A stretch of 64,000 bases of DNA from Atopsyche davidsoni (Eukaryota; Arthropoda; Insecta; Trichoptera; Hydrobiosidae): assembly GCA_022113835.1 (NCBI GenBank), contig JAILWY010000014.1, positions 7,255,501-7,319,500 of the forward strand, read 5' to 3'. Of this stretch, positions 42,581 through 54,870 are shown one piece after another. Position 1 is the stretch's first letter; every line of letters begins with the position of its first letter. Position numbers and translations under genes: made by a program. The notes beneath the pieces are model-generated. The model was not told the origin of the DNA. It searched no databases and saw nothing but the letters and a program-made list of their open reading frames with translations.

Positions 42581-43990
42581 TCATCGCAACAGCAAAGTAA
42601 CCTTTTTATTTTTTTTCGAACACGCTGAAAATATGACAACAAGCAGTAAAATAAGAAGCAATATTTGCCTAATCTTACAAAACAAGAAGCGACACAAGAA
42701 CGCGCTTAACCCTTGCGCGCCCGCGCCGGGAGGCGGCGAAACGCAGGTCGCGGTCATTATCCTCTGGAAATGAAAAGAACAATAAAAGGCCCTAACCCGC
42801 CGAGTATGGGCAGCCGAGATAAGGCCGCGTCCGCGCCGCGCAAAAGGAGCCACGGGCTTAAACCGCATTTCGCAAACAAGAATGTGCCGCTGCAAGGGTT
42901 ACTTAAGTCGATTGTCTCTGGCACTCTCTCGGATTGACAAACAAAATTAATTTATCAAATGTTGACCAGCAGCCGCGAACATACATTATACTACAAATTA
43001 CTTATTTACACGCAATTTTCTTTTACTGAAATAAAAGCACTAGATCTTCCAATGTGTAAAATATTATTCAAAATCAGTTTTTTCTGATTTCAGTTAATGT
43101 AGATAAAAATCCAATATCAGTTAAGGCAGTTGCTTCAAGCCTTTTAATTGCCTCTGCTGTCTAACCGGACACCAGAGGCAGTCCATTACCTGGCGAAATC
43201 GTGTCATTTAATTAATTTAATTGTCACTTTATTTTTCTATGTCGAAAGTTGAATTTTTTACAGAGTATTGAGAAAACTATAAATTATATTTATTTATTTT
43301 TTATTATTTAATTTACGTCTATTTTCAGGGTAAAACAAAAGCTTGAAGATGTTCAAAAATAGGATAAAATGACGACTTTTCAAAACTAATGTTTGTTAAA
43401 GATTTTTTTTTTTAATTTTTATATAATATATCGCACAGGGAAAAAAAGACTTTTAAATGTTTAGGACTCTTGGAAAAGGGACATGACGAATCTCCAAATT
43501 CCTACACTCTAATTGGAAAAACACATATTTATCATAATAATAGTAAATTTATAAGAAATTAAAAAAATATTCTGTTCGGAAGAAGGAATGTATCAAACTT
43601 TTTGCATTTAAATTTTTTCGATTGGTGCAGTCGATTTTTCGCAAAACGGACTAGAAAATGATCAAATTAACCCTTAATGATAAACAACAATAACTAACTC
43701 ATAAATATTTTAATTAAAAGTAATATTATAAATTTATCAGTAAAATATATAAATAATAATTGAATGTGTATTTTATAAGCAGACACGTTTCAATATAAGT
43801 CACAGCGTCCAGCCCTGTGCGGGTTACGAGCACAAAGGCAATAATTCTCTGGTCCTTATCTAGTTCTCAAGGCCGACTCAGAGGTGGATTGTAAAGGCCG
43901 CCGGCCACGTCCGCGGACGCCGGGCCACGCGAATGTTGCACTAACGTCTGCTCCAAGTGATCCACTTTGTTCTAGCGCTCTGTTATGAAG
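42581..43990. other. Two strong GC-richer islands
   Basis: About 42690-42935 and about 43800-43990 are the most GC- and CpG-rich sequences in the middle of the window. On the minus strand the first has a good acceptor (TTCATTTCCAG, about 42770) followed by ATG and a proline/alanine-rich frame. A GTAAGA donor about 90 bases on leaves phase 1, which does not fit the phase-0 start of the MMP propeptide exon. The same strand stays open for 104 codons and includes a hydrophobic stretch, but nothing is recognisable. A CpG-rich promoter, a 5' exon or a conserved element are all possible. Confidence 0.3.
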
Positions 43991-46900
43991 ATAAGCTTCC
44001 GCAATTGTGAGTAATCTTGCGCTATTTCAGTTTGTTTCCAAAACACTTAAACATATCGGTCATGATGATGTAGAACAACGTGTGAATCACTACATGTAAG
44101 AATATGCGCATTAATTTCCACTTCGGTTATTGTATGTGGTCTTGGGGGTGGTATTGCTCTTTGATCTTATTTTTTTATTATTACACTCTAATTCCATCTT
44201 TATGTGTTGGGTGTTCAAATATTGTTATTAAAATACGTTGGTATAACAGCTGATTTTACTTGAGTAAGGCCTGCGTGAAAGGAAATATGGATGTGTGTTT
44301 GTGAGCGAGCGCACTTCTGTGAACTGAAAATTACAATTAGACCACGATTTAACACCCAATACTCATATCCCACCAACGTTGGATACAAAACCCGTAATGA
44401 ATCGTACTTACAAGAAGTTTTATGCTTAAAGTGCAGCATAGATTTATTATAACACTAATTAACACAATAAAAAGTATGGGCGTGGGAGTGATAATAATTT
44501 TTATATGAGTAACATCCGGTATATTAGGAGAAATGAGAGATATCTAAATACTAATTATTCAAAGCACGCTTAACATTTTTTTATCCGTTGGTTTCAATGT
44601 AATCAATAAACTTCCCGAAAGATACCTTATATATGAGCTTTTTATGACATAATATTTATCTCAATTCATACATTTTTTTTTTTTTTTAAAATGATTAGAG
44701 AAAAGCACTACACTGTTAACTGATAATAACCAAAATATAAGATTTTTTGTAAATGTCCGTATTATAATGGTTTTATTTTTTATATAAATATTATTACGAA
44801 AATCGTATACTAACTATTGTGGTTTTTGAGGTCATATTCTAACCATAGATGTGTTCTCAGGTTTCAGTGGCCGTTTTTACGGCCATTGGTTTCGTCTCAG
44901 ATACTATAGCCATCTTTCCTTATGACTATTTCTGTAATCAAGTACCTCACATCCAAGAAACCAACACACGTCTATCTATTCTCTTAGCAAAATAAATAAT
45001 ATGGAAGAAACTCGAATCCAAACAGTTTCATTGAGTTAGATGATAAAATTAATAGTGCCAGTTAACATAAACTTTATTACAATTTTTACATGCGAGATAA
45101 TTACCCTTTAAGTGGCTCAATGATTCATATTAAATAATAAAGCGTTTAAATGATATAGTATAGTGAATGATATAATATAGTGATAAAAGTATAGTGATTG
45201 CCATGTGTAAATTAAATTTGAAAAAACTGGAGTTTATTAATATGTTTTTGCTTTTTTAATATTCAATTCATTTGGTTAGTCTTATTAATTATTACTTTAA
45301 ATTATTAAATATTAAATCACAAGCTACAAGTGCGTCTTAAAGGGTGAAATCGTAGAACTCGTTGTCTAAGTTCATTGCCATTCGCGCGTGTGTACTTTAC
45401 TCATTATCACAATTTTCTTCTTTGCAGATATATAAACATTATGATCATGTGTATTTGAGTCACTGAACCGGAGAAATGTCGTTAGCATTGAGCTTTGTTA
45501 TTTATTATCATATAAAATATATATAGTGAAATGTTATTATTTCCAAGCTTGTTTTGAATTATATTTAAATTTAAATACTCATTTAGATAACAACGCATAA
45601 TCTCTTGATTGAATGTAAACTATGATAATTAATAACAATTATAATATACTATCGCAAACGGAATATCTACTTATTTAATTGAAGTAAAATTATATTATAT
45701 TATTATCATAAAATTGCTATCCATTTTTAAAATACCATTTTTGTATGAATATTTATATAAAAGGAATCACATTACACGAGTTGTAAAAAATATTTAATTA
45801 TTTGGGATATTTAATTAGATTTTATGTTCAAAAAATTTAGCTACAACACAGTTTTTTTCAAAAATAATTACTCATATCTATTTAATGAACCCAAAATTAA
45901 ATTTGACCAAAATAAAACGAGTGTTATAAACACCCTGCTTTGTCTGTTCAAGTGATAAGAATCTTTTTAACTCCAGCTCTCCTGGTGTTAATTAGACACG
46001 CTGACTAAGTAGAGATCGTTCTTTTCGCCTCCTAATAAACTGCCGCTTAGTTTCAAAAGTGCTAAAGATAAAATAGCTTTATTGTCGGTTACAGTAGCTG
46101 TTTTTTTAGCGCATTTAGAAGTAAGCTTACGTATGAAATGCTATGGATTTAAATCGTGTTTCAGGCCGTTTTATTTACTTGCATGGTTTTAGAACTGTAA
46201 GTTTTATCATCTTGAATTTAATAAAATAAAAATAACGGTTTCAAGTTACCCAATAATAACAAGCAATAGTCAATCAAAGATATCTAAAATTAGCAGAAAA
46301 TCTCTTGAATGATAGAAAAAATCAAGTGATCTAAATTTAGCCGACTTCATTGATGTGTGCCTACACCGCGACTAGCCTTTTTTTTCTATGCGGATAATTG
46401 CGTATGACTCAATGTGAACCAAAATACTAGCCACACTCAGTCTTTATTCCCGTGATGAACGAATTTATTTCACGAACAAACTTATAGCAGGGACTGCGAG
46501 TTTCTCTGTTTTTTATAAATAAGATACAATCCTTGTTTTTAATCATTTTTAGATAATTTTAATAGATTGATAAATCTTACTCAAAATTTATAAATAATAA
46601 GTTTTTTTCGAATTTTTATTTAAAATAAATAATTAAGATGAGCTTCAATAGAGTGAATATTTTCTAAATGTCTGTTAACTGCTTTGTAGATTATTTCAAC
46701 AAATTACAAAAATACGTCTATTTTACTCAAATTAACAGAACCAATGTATTAGTTTTACCAATACGCCACGAATGGATACTCAGACCATTATTTATATATT
46801 TTGATAAATATAATTGACTTATCAACTAACTAAAGTCATAAATAATTTTATAAATTGACTTGTAGTGAATATTTACACCATTTTCAATATATTGAATAAC

Positions 46901-47369
46901 AATTAATATTAAATTATTGATACATCAGATAATGTCGTTTTTCATTTAACAGATCTGTCTTATGGTCGTAAGTCTATATATACGCGTGAAAAAAACTGAA
47001 CGTATTCATGAGACAACTTGTCATCTGCAGTTGGTGTATTTTGAACTAATTTATATTTACATATGAAAACCTATGGTAAAACATGTCATACATTTATAAA
47101 ATGATGCAAGACTACTGACACAAATCTTGTAAACATCTTGAAAGAATTTTAATCTGAAAAGATATTTTAACATAATCTTTAAAATAGTAACTTCAAAAGC
47201 TTTGTCGAAACGAAAATAAGAGTTATATATCAATATTAAGAACAAGGAAGTGAAAGAATGAAACACTAAACAAAAGATAAAACTGGCATGTTATTTACAG
47301 ATTTTATAGACCATCTTAGATATTTTTTATTAAAAAAAAAAAAAAAATTGGAATCGCAGTTAAGCCCTG
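43991..47369. other. AT-rich non-coding stretch
   Basis: Very AT-rich with short homopolymers; I see no exon, RNA gene or transposon end here. Confidence 0.4.
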
Positions 47370-47730
47370 AGTGCCGGACAAGGCCAGCATGGCGTTGCGA
47401 TCGGAAGCGTCGTGTCATCGTCCCGCCAAATGTCCTCTTAATTTGATATTTAAAAAGTTGATGGACGCGATATGGCAACACATGCTGCCGCACCACTTCG
47501 GCCAGCCAGTCCAACTGGCACGACAACTGAATTGTTTATGCGCGCAGATATCGCGAATTGATATCGGAGCGCCCCGAACCGAGTATGGGAAATACCACTC
47601 CGCGACCGTCGGGCGAGTTTTCGATTTAAAAATAACGTTTTTAAAAACTATTGTACAGTGTAAATGTTATATATTTCAAATTAAATTCATCGTAATATTC
47701 TACTACTAATTTAAAAAATTACAAACAATC
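47370..47730. other. GC-richer island with an unassigned open frame
   Basis: About 47370-47620 is GC-rich. A 112-codon plus-strand frame (47371-47709) starts MPDKASMALRSEASCHRPAK and ends in AT-rich, hydrophobic sequence. I see no domain, no clear splice sites, and a competing minus-strand frame across the same bases. I treat it as non-coding. Confidence 0.3.
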
Positions 47731-47734
47731 CAGT

Positions 47735-47810
47735 TACTTCTCTCTTCAGAGAAGGCTGGCGACCATCTCACTAAGCATAAATTTATGTTGAATTAGTGTT
47801 CATTGTTGGT
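47735..47810 (+). repeat. Dispersed repeat, copy 2 (unassigned family)
   Basis: CTCTTCAGAGAAGGCTGGCG, ACCATCTCACTAAGCATA and the bases after them align with CTCCACAGAGGAGGTTGGCG, ACAATTTCACTGAGCATA at 54758-54795. The downstream half (TTATGTTGAATTAGTGTTCATTGTTG) matches more weakly. It is more diverged than the other copies. Confidence 0.55.
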
Positions 47811-50800
47811 ATGCATTAATGTTTGTCTATATACCAGATTTGTTGTAGTCTTTCCATATCATTATTTGTGTGCTTTTTTCGGAACCAATCATGAATTTTT
47901 ATAAATTCATCATTCAAATATTTCAGATTTTATATTTATATTTATACACGTACCTTTCTCATGTGTATTACCGTAACTAATATTAAAAGTTTGATATCTG
48001 TAAATTTTTAAAATATAAAACGTTGATATAGCTTAATGCTTAATAGATTTATTTTATTTTTTATTATCATTTACGGAAGCACATCGGAAACAACAACCCC
48101 TAACAAAGAATTCTTCGTTTTTATTCCAAAAGAAGGTGTTTGCAATAAGAAAACTACCTTATTATTATAATGAAGCATTCTAGCTCGTAAATTCAGTATG
48201 CCAACAATACGGAGCATTTACAAATGGATTTACATTGAACATGGCGCGGTTGGGCGCCTCTAGACGTGGCTCACGCCGGCGCCCAAATTCAGAGTCGCAG
48301 TGTGAAATCATTTCACATCGTTTGATAATCGGAGGATCAATTAAGCAATAAAAGCCAGCCTTGCGTAACTCGGCGGCCGTTGGTCCCGGCGAGGGGCTAG
48401 CGAGCTGCTGGAAGATAATAGCATTGCAATAAAATTAGTGAGACGACGTGTGAAATCACGTGGAGGATCGTAAAAATTAATTTCCAGGGGGTTTATCGTG
48501 GCGATTCGCCAATAATATTATTGAAGTTTGCTGTGAATCTACTAGACTTGGATCGGAGCGATTGGATGTATTTTACGACTTTAAATTCACAAAGCTTTTA
48601 ACTTAATACATACACACATATACTATACAAATTCGTATTATTTTGCTATCAATTGTGTGTATATATATAATTTAAATGGTGACTGGATTTTCGCAGTAAT
48701 ATTCGTATTCGAACCACCTGTACGACGTGAAAATGTATTATTGTTAGTTGTTTGCTATCTGATATTTAATTTTATCGTCAGTGAGCATCCTCTGAAATCA
48801 AACTTTACATCAATTTTATGAGCATCCTGTTCATTGGTTTGAATTCAAAATTATCTTCATAAACCAAACAATGGGGTGTCAATCAACTGAGATGGTGGCG
48901 AATGAATTGCACTCAAGCATTTAAATCAAACATATTGCAGAATTAAATTTCAAGCAAATTAACAGTTTCGCTAATCAAAATGTTTGTATTAAAGTTTGAT
49001 GTGTATCCTTTTATCCGTTCTCGGCAGGTATGAGATCGCCTGTCTCCGGATGGAATTACATTGTTTAGTCGGGAGTTACCGTCGACAGCGCATATGCCGG
49101 CCGAGTCGTCTCCCTGGGAACGAGAACAAAAAGGACATTTCATTTGTAACCAGTTCCGAGGCCCTTGACTCCTCGTCAGATTGCGACATTTCGCGAATTC
49201 ATATTCTGTGTTCCAGTGCACTCGAACAGGTTACGTAAAGACTGAAGATATACTGAGACTTTTTGTTTGGTTAAAGCCTATTCATACATTTTTTTTAAAA
49301 CGTTTTTTTGGTATAAATGCTGTAGAATTTATAAGTACGATCATACAAAAGATATTTCAAGGCGTGCATATTATATGTATTTCTACAAGTCCTGTCGGCG
49401 TGATCAAATAATTATAGCAATTTTCTGAATTAACTTGCAATTTACAAAATCACAAAACGAGTTTTGGGTTAACAATTTGATTTTTGAGATGTAACAACTC
49501 ACTGCTGAAGTAGTTACCGACGATGATATTTTGTTTATAAAGCTTGTCATGCCAATTTGAATGATATACTATCGAATTTATATATTTTTTAGTACATAGC
49601 CACATCCTTGAAAACCAAATAATTCATTGGCAACACAATATGAAATGTGCAAGCGGATGTAGGTGGTTAACATTATCTCCCATTTGCATTCCTATTGTTT
49701 GAAATGGAGACATCAACCTGAGCATTTGTATACGATATTTTTTTACTTAAAGTACATGACTTAGCAACAAATTTTTTTACGTATAAAGCCAAGAAAACCA
49801 ATTGTTAAATGAACATTTACATTTAAAAACCATATTTTTTTCTACAAATTTTATTTATAAATATATATATTAACATTATGATTGAAGACAAATACTTCAC
49901 ACCAGAAACGACTAAAATATCTTATTGACCTTAAAAACATTTTGTGTTTAATAAAAGCAACATATTAGGTCATTTTGCTAATGTGTTAATGTAAATGCGT
50001 TTAAACACAATTTGAAAGAAATATTTTGAACCGATTGCATTAATGCCTAATGCAATATTGAATATATTTAGCTTCATGAGTACGTCGCGAACGAGCCAAA
50101 CCACAATAAATACACATTAAAAATACTATCATCAGACCACACCCAATGCAGGAAGACGCAAAACGAAAAAAAGCGTATCCTGACCCTTTGGTTCGGGCTG
50201 TTTTCAATTATCTAGAATTCATTTGGGCTCACAACTCAATTTCACCCCACGCAGCATGGCCGACGTGATCCGCCACACAATGCGAGGGCTTTCACTTTAG
50301 CGGCCGTGCATCTCGTCCGCCATGCCTAATTTAAATTTTTCAAATATCGGTTGGCACGCCTGAGAAATTCCGGTGGGAGAAAATGCGCCACGCGAACGGT
50401 TTTGTACCTTTTTAGCTTCACAGTGCTATTTTTTATAGAATCCTGGCGCCATGTAGAAATTTATTAAATTGCTATAGTAAATTTCAAACGGAACAGCAAA
50501 ACACAAATTTTATTCATGCATTGTGTAAATAAACATTACATCCCAAAATCATCAAAAAAAAATAGCGATGAGTTCAGTCAGAATTCGGGAATTCTTAAAA
50601 ATGTATTGTTGTATCTCGTTCGATATTTTTAACTCCTGCGAAAGTGAAGTTTTAATAAATAAATTTAGTAAGCCTCTCCGGGGTTACAGGTTGTAATAAA
50701 TAAAGGCTAACACGCACTGAGATATCTGAAGACAACAAACTCAAGTCTAGTCGGTCGTGTCTCGACCCTCCGAGTTCATCCACCCACATTATGAATTGGC

Positions 50801-53034
50801 CAGACTGATTTCTCGCTAAATAATTAAGAAAATTGACAAGGACCATTAACATTTCAGTTCAAAACACTGACAGGGGATATTCGATTTTTCTGTTGCCACA
50901 CTCAAACATAACACGATTGTTTGTAATAAGCTTGTATTTATCATTTAAAAAATAAACATCAACATATTTAAAAATAATATAGCATTAAAATTAATAAATT
51001 TATATGCCGTGTATAAAACCGCACAGCGTTCTACTTGATTCGATCAATAGGAGGAGACTTGTAAAAAGCTCCCGGTCTAGACTGGGAGTATTAAAAAAGA
51101 GAAAATGCATTATTCGGTTGAATAAGGTTTGTTTTGATTGAATTATCCAATAATTGAATAAGACCCTCCGCCATCTATTACGGAGTATTCTAATATGCTT
51201 CATCAACTATTTTACAAGACTTTTAATTTACTTTATAGCAAAGTTCAAGTACACCAAAGCGGCTGATTGATTGTATATTTTTTTCCAACGAATGAGGCGT
51301 TACGAAGCATTAGTTAAATTACAGAAGATTGAAATGATGTGCATTTTTAAATTTATAATTCTAGGACTTTTTAACGTCGTTTATTTAGTAATGGAATAAC
51401 ATTAAAAAGAAAATAATAAGAATGAAGGTACATTTACTTCAAACAATATTTATTGGCAGTCACTGAAAGAATAACATATTTAATGTTTCTATTTTGATTA
51501 CAGTATTGAATATTTTAACCACTTATTGTTTCATGCTTATCAGGCTAAAATTGGATAAAATTTAGAGTATGATAATATTTATTTGATTCAAGACAAGCCT
51601 GCGCGTGTTAGTGCCAGTATATTCACTCGAGCCTGATGTTAAAGGGAGCTTTAGTAATGCGCATTATTAAGTGTCATGATAAAAAGAGTAATAAAATAAA
51701 TCAGAGTAATTTACATTCTTTAGACAAAATTATCACTCAATCTCACTGTGGTATTTTCATTTATCCAACCTATGAGTTCAACGCCACTCTTCAATGAACA
51801 ACATTAAACTTTAAATCGTAATATTTTAACGACTGGTTTTATGGGCACGTTTAAGAAAACTTTTTTGATTGCTCCCGCGCCCGCATAATATGAGTATGTG
51901 ATCCAAAATGACCCCAAATTCTAATATACATGGTTTTGACAAAAAAGCAGTAAATAAACCATGTAGTTTGTATAGAATTGTGATGCACATATTGTTACGA
52001 ATGCGATTAAATAATTTATACGTATTAATGATACACTTAAAGAAGACTGGATGACATGTGGTTTTTTTTATTTTGTGTCTTTGTGAAATGGAGATTTATG
52101 GGTCTGCAGCGTGTCAAAGTGGCCAAATAAAATCATACATGGCGCTTTTAAAAAGAGTTTTTTTCGATGGTGCTTAAAAATTATTCACGCGATTACAGGC
52201 TAATGCATTAAAATAAGAAATAAATACGCATTTGGTTTCGTACGAGGATAGTATGTATATATTGAAGGGCATTGGAGTATCGCTCGCGATAAAATAACAA
52301 GCCTTACCCACAAAAAGAAATTTCACAAGATGTTGAAATTTACTTTTTACAGACCAGACTTGTTTGAAATAGCTCGTTAGAATTTGGAAAAGTTAAATGA
52401 ATTGAATTAAAGCATCCATATTCTTTTTAACAAAGCAAATTTTAATACTAAACTTTTTAGACTAAAATATTTCTTTCATTTATGTATTTTCGCAGAATGA
52501 AAAAGAAAATTACAATAAATTTTTACTAAGTTGTTTTTACAATTGTAGTTATTATTTAATTAAAAAAACCGAAAAAACAAATATTTTGTTAACAATGTAG
52601 CATTTACATAAAAAAATTGTGAGATACGTGTATACGAGTAGACGTGCCTTAATTCTGAAGTTCTTTATTATATTCGTTTAATACTTGAAATACGTATAAT
52701 GGAAAGTTCAATCGTTCGTTTTGTTATTTTTTTTCAACTATATTTGTAAAATATAATGTGATTAAAATTCAGAGTTGTAATGCGACGCAGACAGGTGCCG
52801 CCGAATGCCGGGTTCCTGGAAGTCCAAACAATGCGGTATTATTCAATTGGACGCTACCATCCCTTTTCCGGTGCAGACATTGGCGAGGACTCGCTTATTT
52901 GTACGAAGGGCGATGCCTGCGATCCTCTGCCATGATGAGACTCGTGAACTCGGTCTATCAAGGTTAGGAGACATACAGGTGATCAATTTTATTAGTTATG
53001 TAGATAGATGTTTTCGTAGGCTATGATGAACGTT
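47811..53034. other. Non-coding stretch with several GC-richer islands
   Basis: Islands lie at about 48190-48560, 49000-49240, 50210-50420, 50690-50800 and 52780-52980. At about 49130 the minus strand has a good-looking acceptor (TTGTTCTCGTTCCCAG) followed by GC-rich sequence and a possible GTAACT donor 34 bases on, too short to judge. A 66-codon minus-strand frame at 50652-50852 has no motif. The pattern fits spaced regulatory elements in a long intron or intergenic region; no gene is supported. Confidence 0.35.
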
Positions 53035-53113
53035 GTTACTAGAAATGCTGTTTTCTCGGTTATAATTTCTAGAAACAAGCAACATAGCACCCAAGAAGGC
53101 AGCATTTCTAAAG
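53035..53113 (+). ncRNA. miRNA-precursor-like hairpin (candidate)
   Basis: The arms AGAAATGCTGTTTTCTCGG (53041-53059) and CCAAGAAGGCAGCATTTCT (53091-53109) pair as RNA at 18 of 19 positions: ten Watson-Crick pairs, two G-U, four more pairs, one mismatch, two pairs. The stem continues weakly outward with a two-base bulge. The loop is about 31 nt. Stem length and loop size are within the range of insect pre-miRNAs, but the mature sequence matches no miRNA I recall. Short foldback transposons give similar hairpins. Confidence 0.3.
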
Positions 53114-54239
53114 TTGTAGATACTATGTGATTATTTCCAAGAAGCAACAAATAATCAGTCCACTTGTATCAAAGCTTATACTGTCGTCTAGTAGACATTT
53201 TTTTAATGGGCACTATGTAATCAATTGAAAGTAGCAAAGCTTGGTAGTTTGTTTATGAAGTTTTTATTTAGGGCTGTAAAAGCGTCCAAATGTGTAGTTT
53301 ATGACCTAAACTTTCCTACACTACACCGACCCTGTTATAGCGTATGAACCTTTTTTGCAATTAAAACTCTTCGACATAATTGTGAAATTGGTGATTCATT
53401 CATAAAAAAATCATATAAAATTGTCTTGGTCGTGCATTGTTTCTCAGTTATCCGGCTTCAAGAGCAAACAAACGGGTGGGATCTACAACAATAGCACTCG
53501 AAGTGAGGCTTATAACAATTACCATAACGTTTCCTATTTAAGCACGTTGGGTTTGATAAAACGTTGGATTACATTACCCTCTTAATTATATTATCTTCAA
53601 AGAACTGCGCTATTCTCAGTTTACTTATACTTTATTGATGACCGACAAAGTTGATCTAACGATAATATAACGAGGCGATTAATTTATAATTTCTAAATAA
53701 ACATTACTAAGTGTATAGTGATTTTAAAAATGTATTTTATCTTTTGCTCTTCAATTTTAAATTTATTTTTATTTTATTTGATATTATGTATGTACATATA
53801 TTTAGAAAACAAAATATATTTAATTTAGAGAGCATATGCTTTTCTTACATTATTTATGTTTAAAATATTATTTTTGAAATGAATATTGCCGAATGGTAAG
53901 AATTTGTGATATTTTTACTGACATTAAATGCTTTATAATTATTAGTACCAATTTAAATAATTACGCCAAAAAAAATTGAGATACTGTCAGTATTGTCGTT
54001 TATCCAAATATCAGTAGACATTTTGATCGTTAATCTGACATAAAAAACGTGAAGTTAATTTATTAAGAAGCACATTATTAAAAAGTAAAAAGAAAATATA
54101 TTATAAATGGCTTATTACTACCTAATATTTTCTTGGTAGTGATTATAAAATAAAATTTATAGATTAGAAGTAAGGAATACTAATTATGTTAATTATATAA
54201 AAATATTAGATCAATTTTAATAAGCAATGAAAACACGAT
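53114..54239. other. AT-rich non-coding stretch
   Basis: No exon, RNA gene or element end recognised. Confidence 0.4.
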
Positions 54240-54535
54240 CGGGTGGCATGCACTTCATAGTTGGCTTCCCCTGGAACGGAAATTGTCCTGACAAAAAGTT
54301 AGGGAATATTTTACTCTGGAGTCTCCATCACAGGAGGTTTTGCCATATGCATACACCCCCCACCCTTCTCTCTGTATGATTTTATTCGACGATGCGTCAT
54401 TTTAGACCTTGCTAGATACTGGACACTGCAAGGACTCTATATATGCTGAGAGCCAAGAGATGGAGAGTCAAGAATCACGATGTCAGTGACCCTAATGGTC
54501 GACGGCCTCGTGATGTGATGATGATGATAAAATGA
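54240..54535 (+). repeat. Possible retroelement fragment with GATGAT tail
   Basis: A block of mixed composition, with abrupt change from AT-rich flanks, ends in GATGTGATGATGATGATAAAA at about 54511-54531. Short ATGATG-type tails are seen at the 3' ends of some insect LINEs and their SINEs. I find no conserved reverse-transcriptase motif, so the assignment rests on the tail and the composition edge only. Confidence 0.3.
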
Positions 54536-54751
54536 GTTTTGATGATCGTTCACGACCTAATGAAATAAGTGCTTATAGTCGCAAATTTTCTGTCCGTACT
54601 CAGAAAAAATATAAGCGAATCTTGGTCAAAGTAGTTAGACGAACCTGAAAAACAGGAAACTATACCTAGTAGCGGTGTGGCACATTAGATTTCATCACGC
54701 GTGCGTTTCCTGAAACTGTATGCTTATTTTTTTTTCTATCTTCTTTTTAAA

Positions 54752-54870
54752 GTGCCTCTCCACAGAGGAGGTTGGCGACAATTTCACTGAGCATATACTC
54801 GTGCTGAGTCAGTGTCTATGGTTGTCTATCGGTAAAATAATGTAGTGAGTCCCCGGGTTCTTCTGTACCT
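54752..54870 (+). repeat. Dispersed repeat, copy 3 (longest)
   Basis: This is the most complete copy of the family also seen at 13102 and 47735. It runs from GTGCCTCTCCACAGAGGAGG (a small hairpin) through GAGCATATACTCGTGCTGAG to GTCCCCGGGTTCTTCTGTACC. All three copies lie in the same orientation. Ends and duplications are not clear enough to classify it. Confidence 0.6.

Noticed and set aside
42581..42895. 104-codon minus-strand frame with a hydrophobic segment
   Set aside because: No recognisable protein; crosses a GC-rich island and then AT-rich sequence, and the hydrophobic part is encoded by low-complexity T-rich codons.
47371..47709. 112-codon plus-strand frame
   Set aside because: No motif, and the second half is AT-rich hydrophobic sequence unlike the first; overlapping minus-strand frames are equally open.
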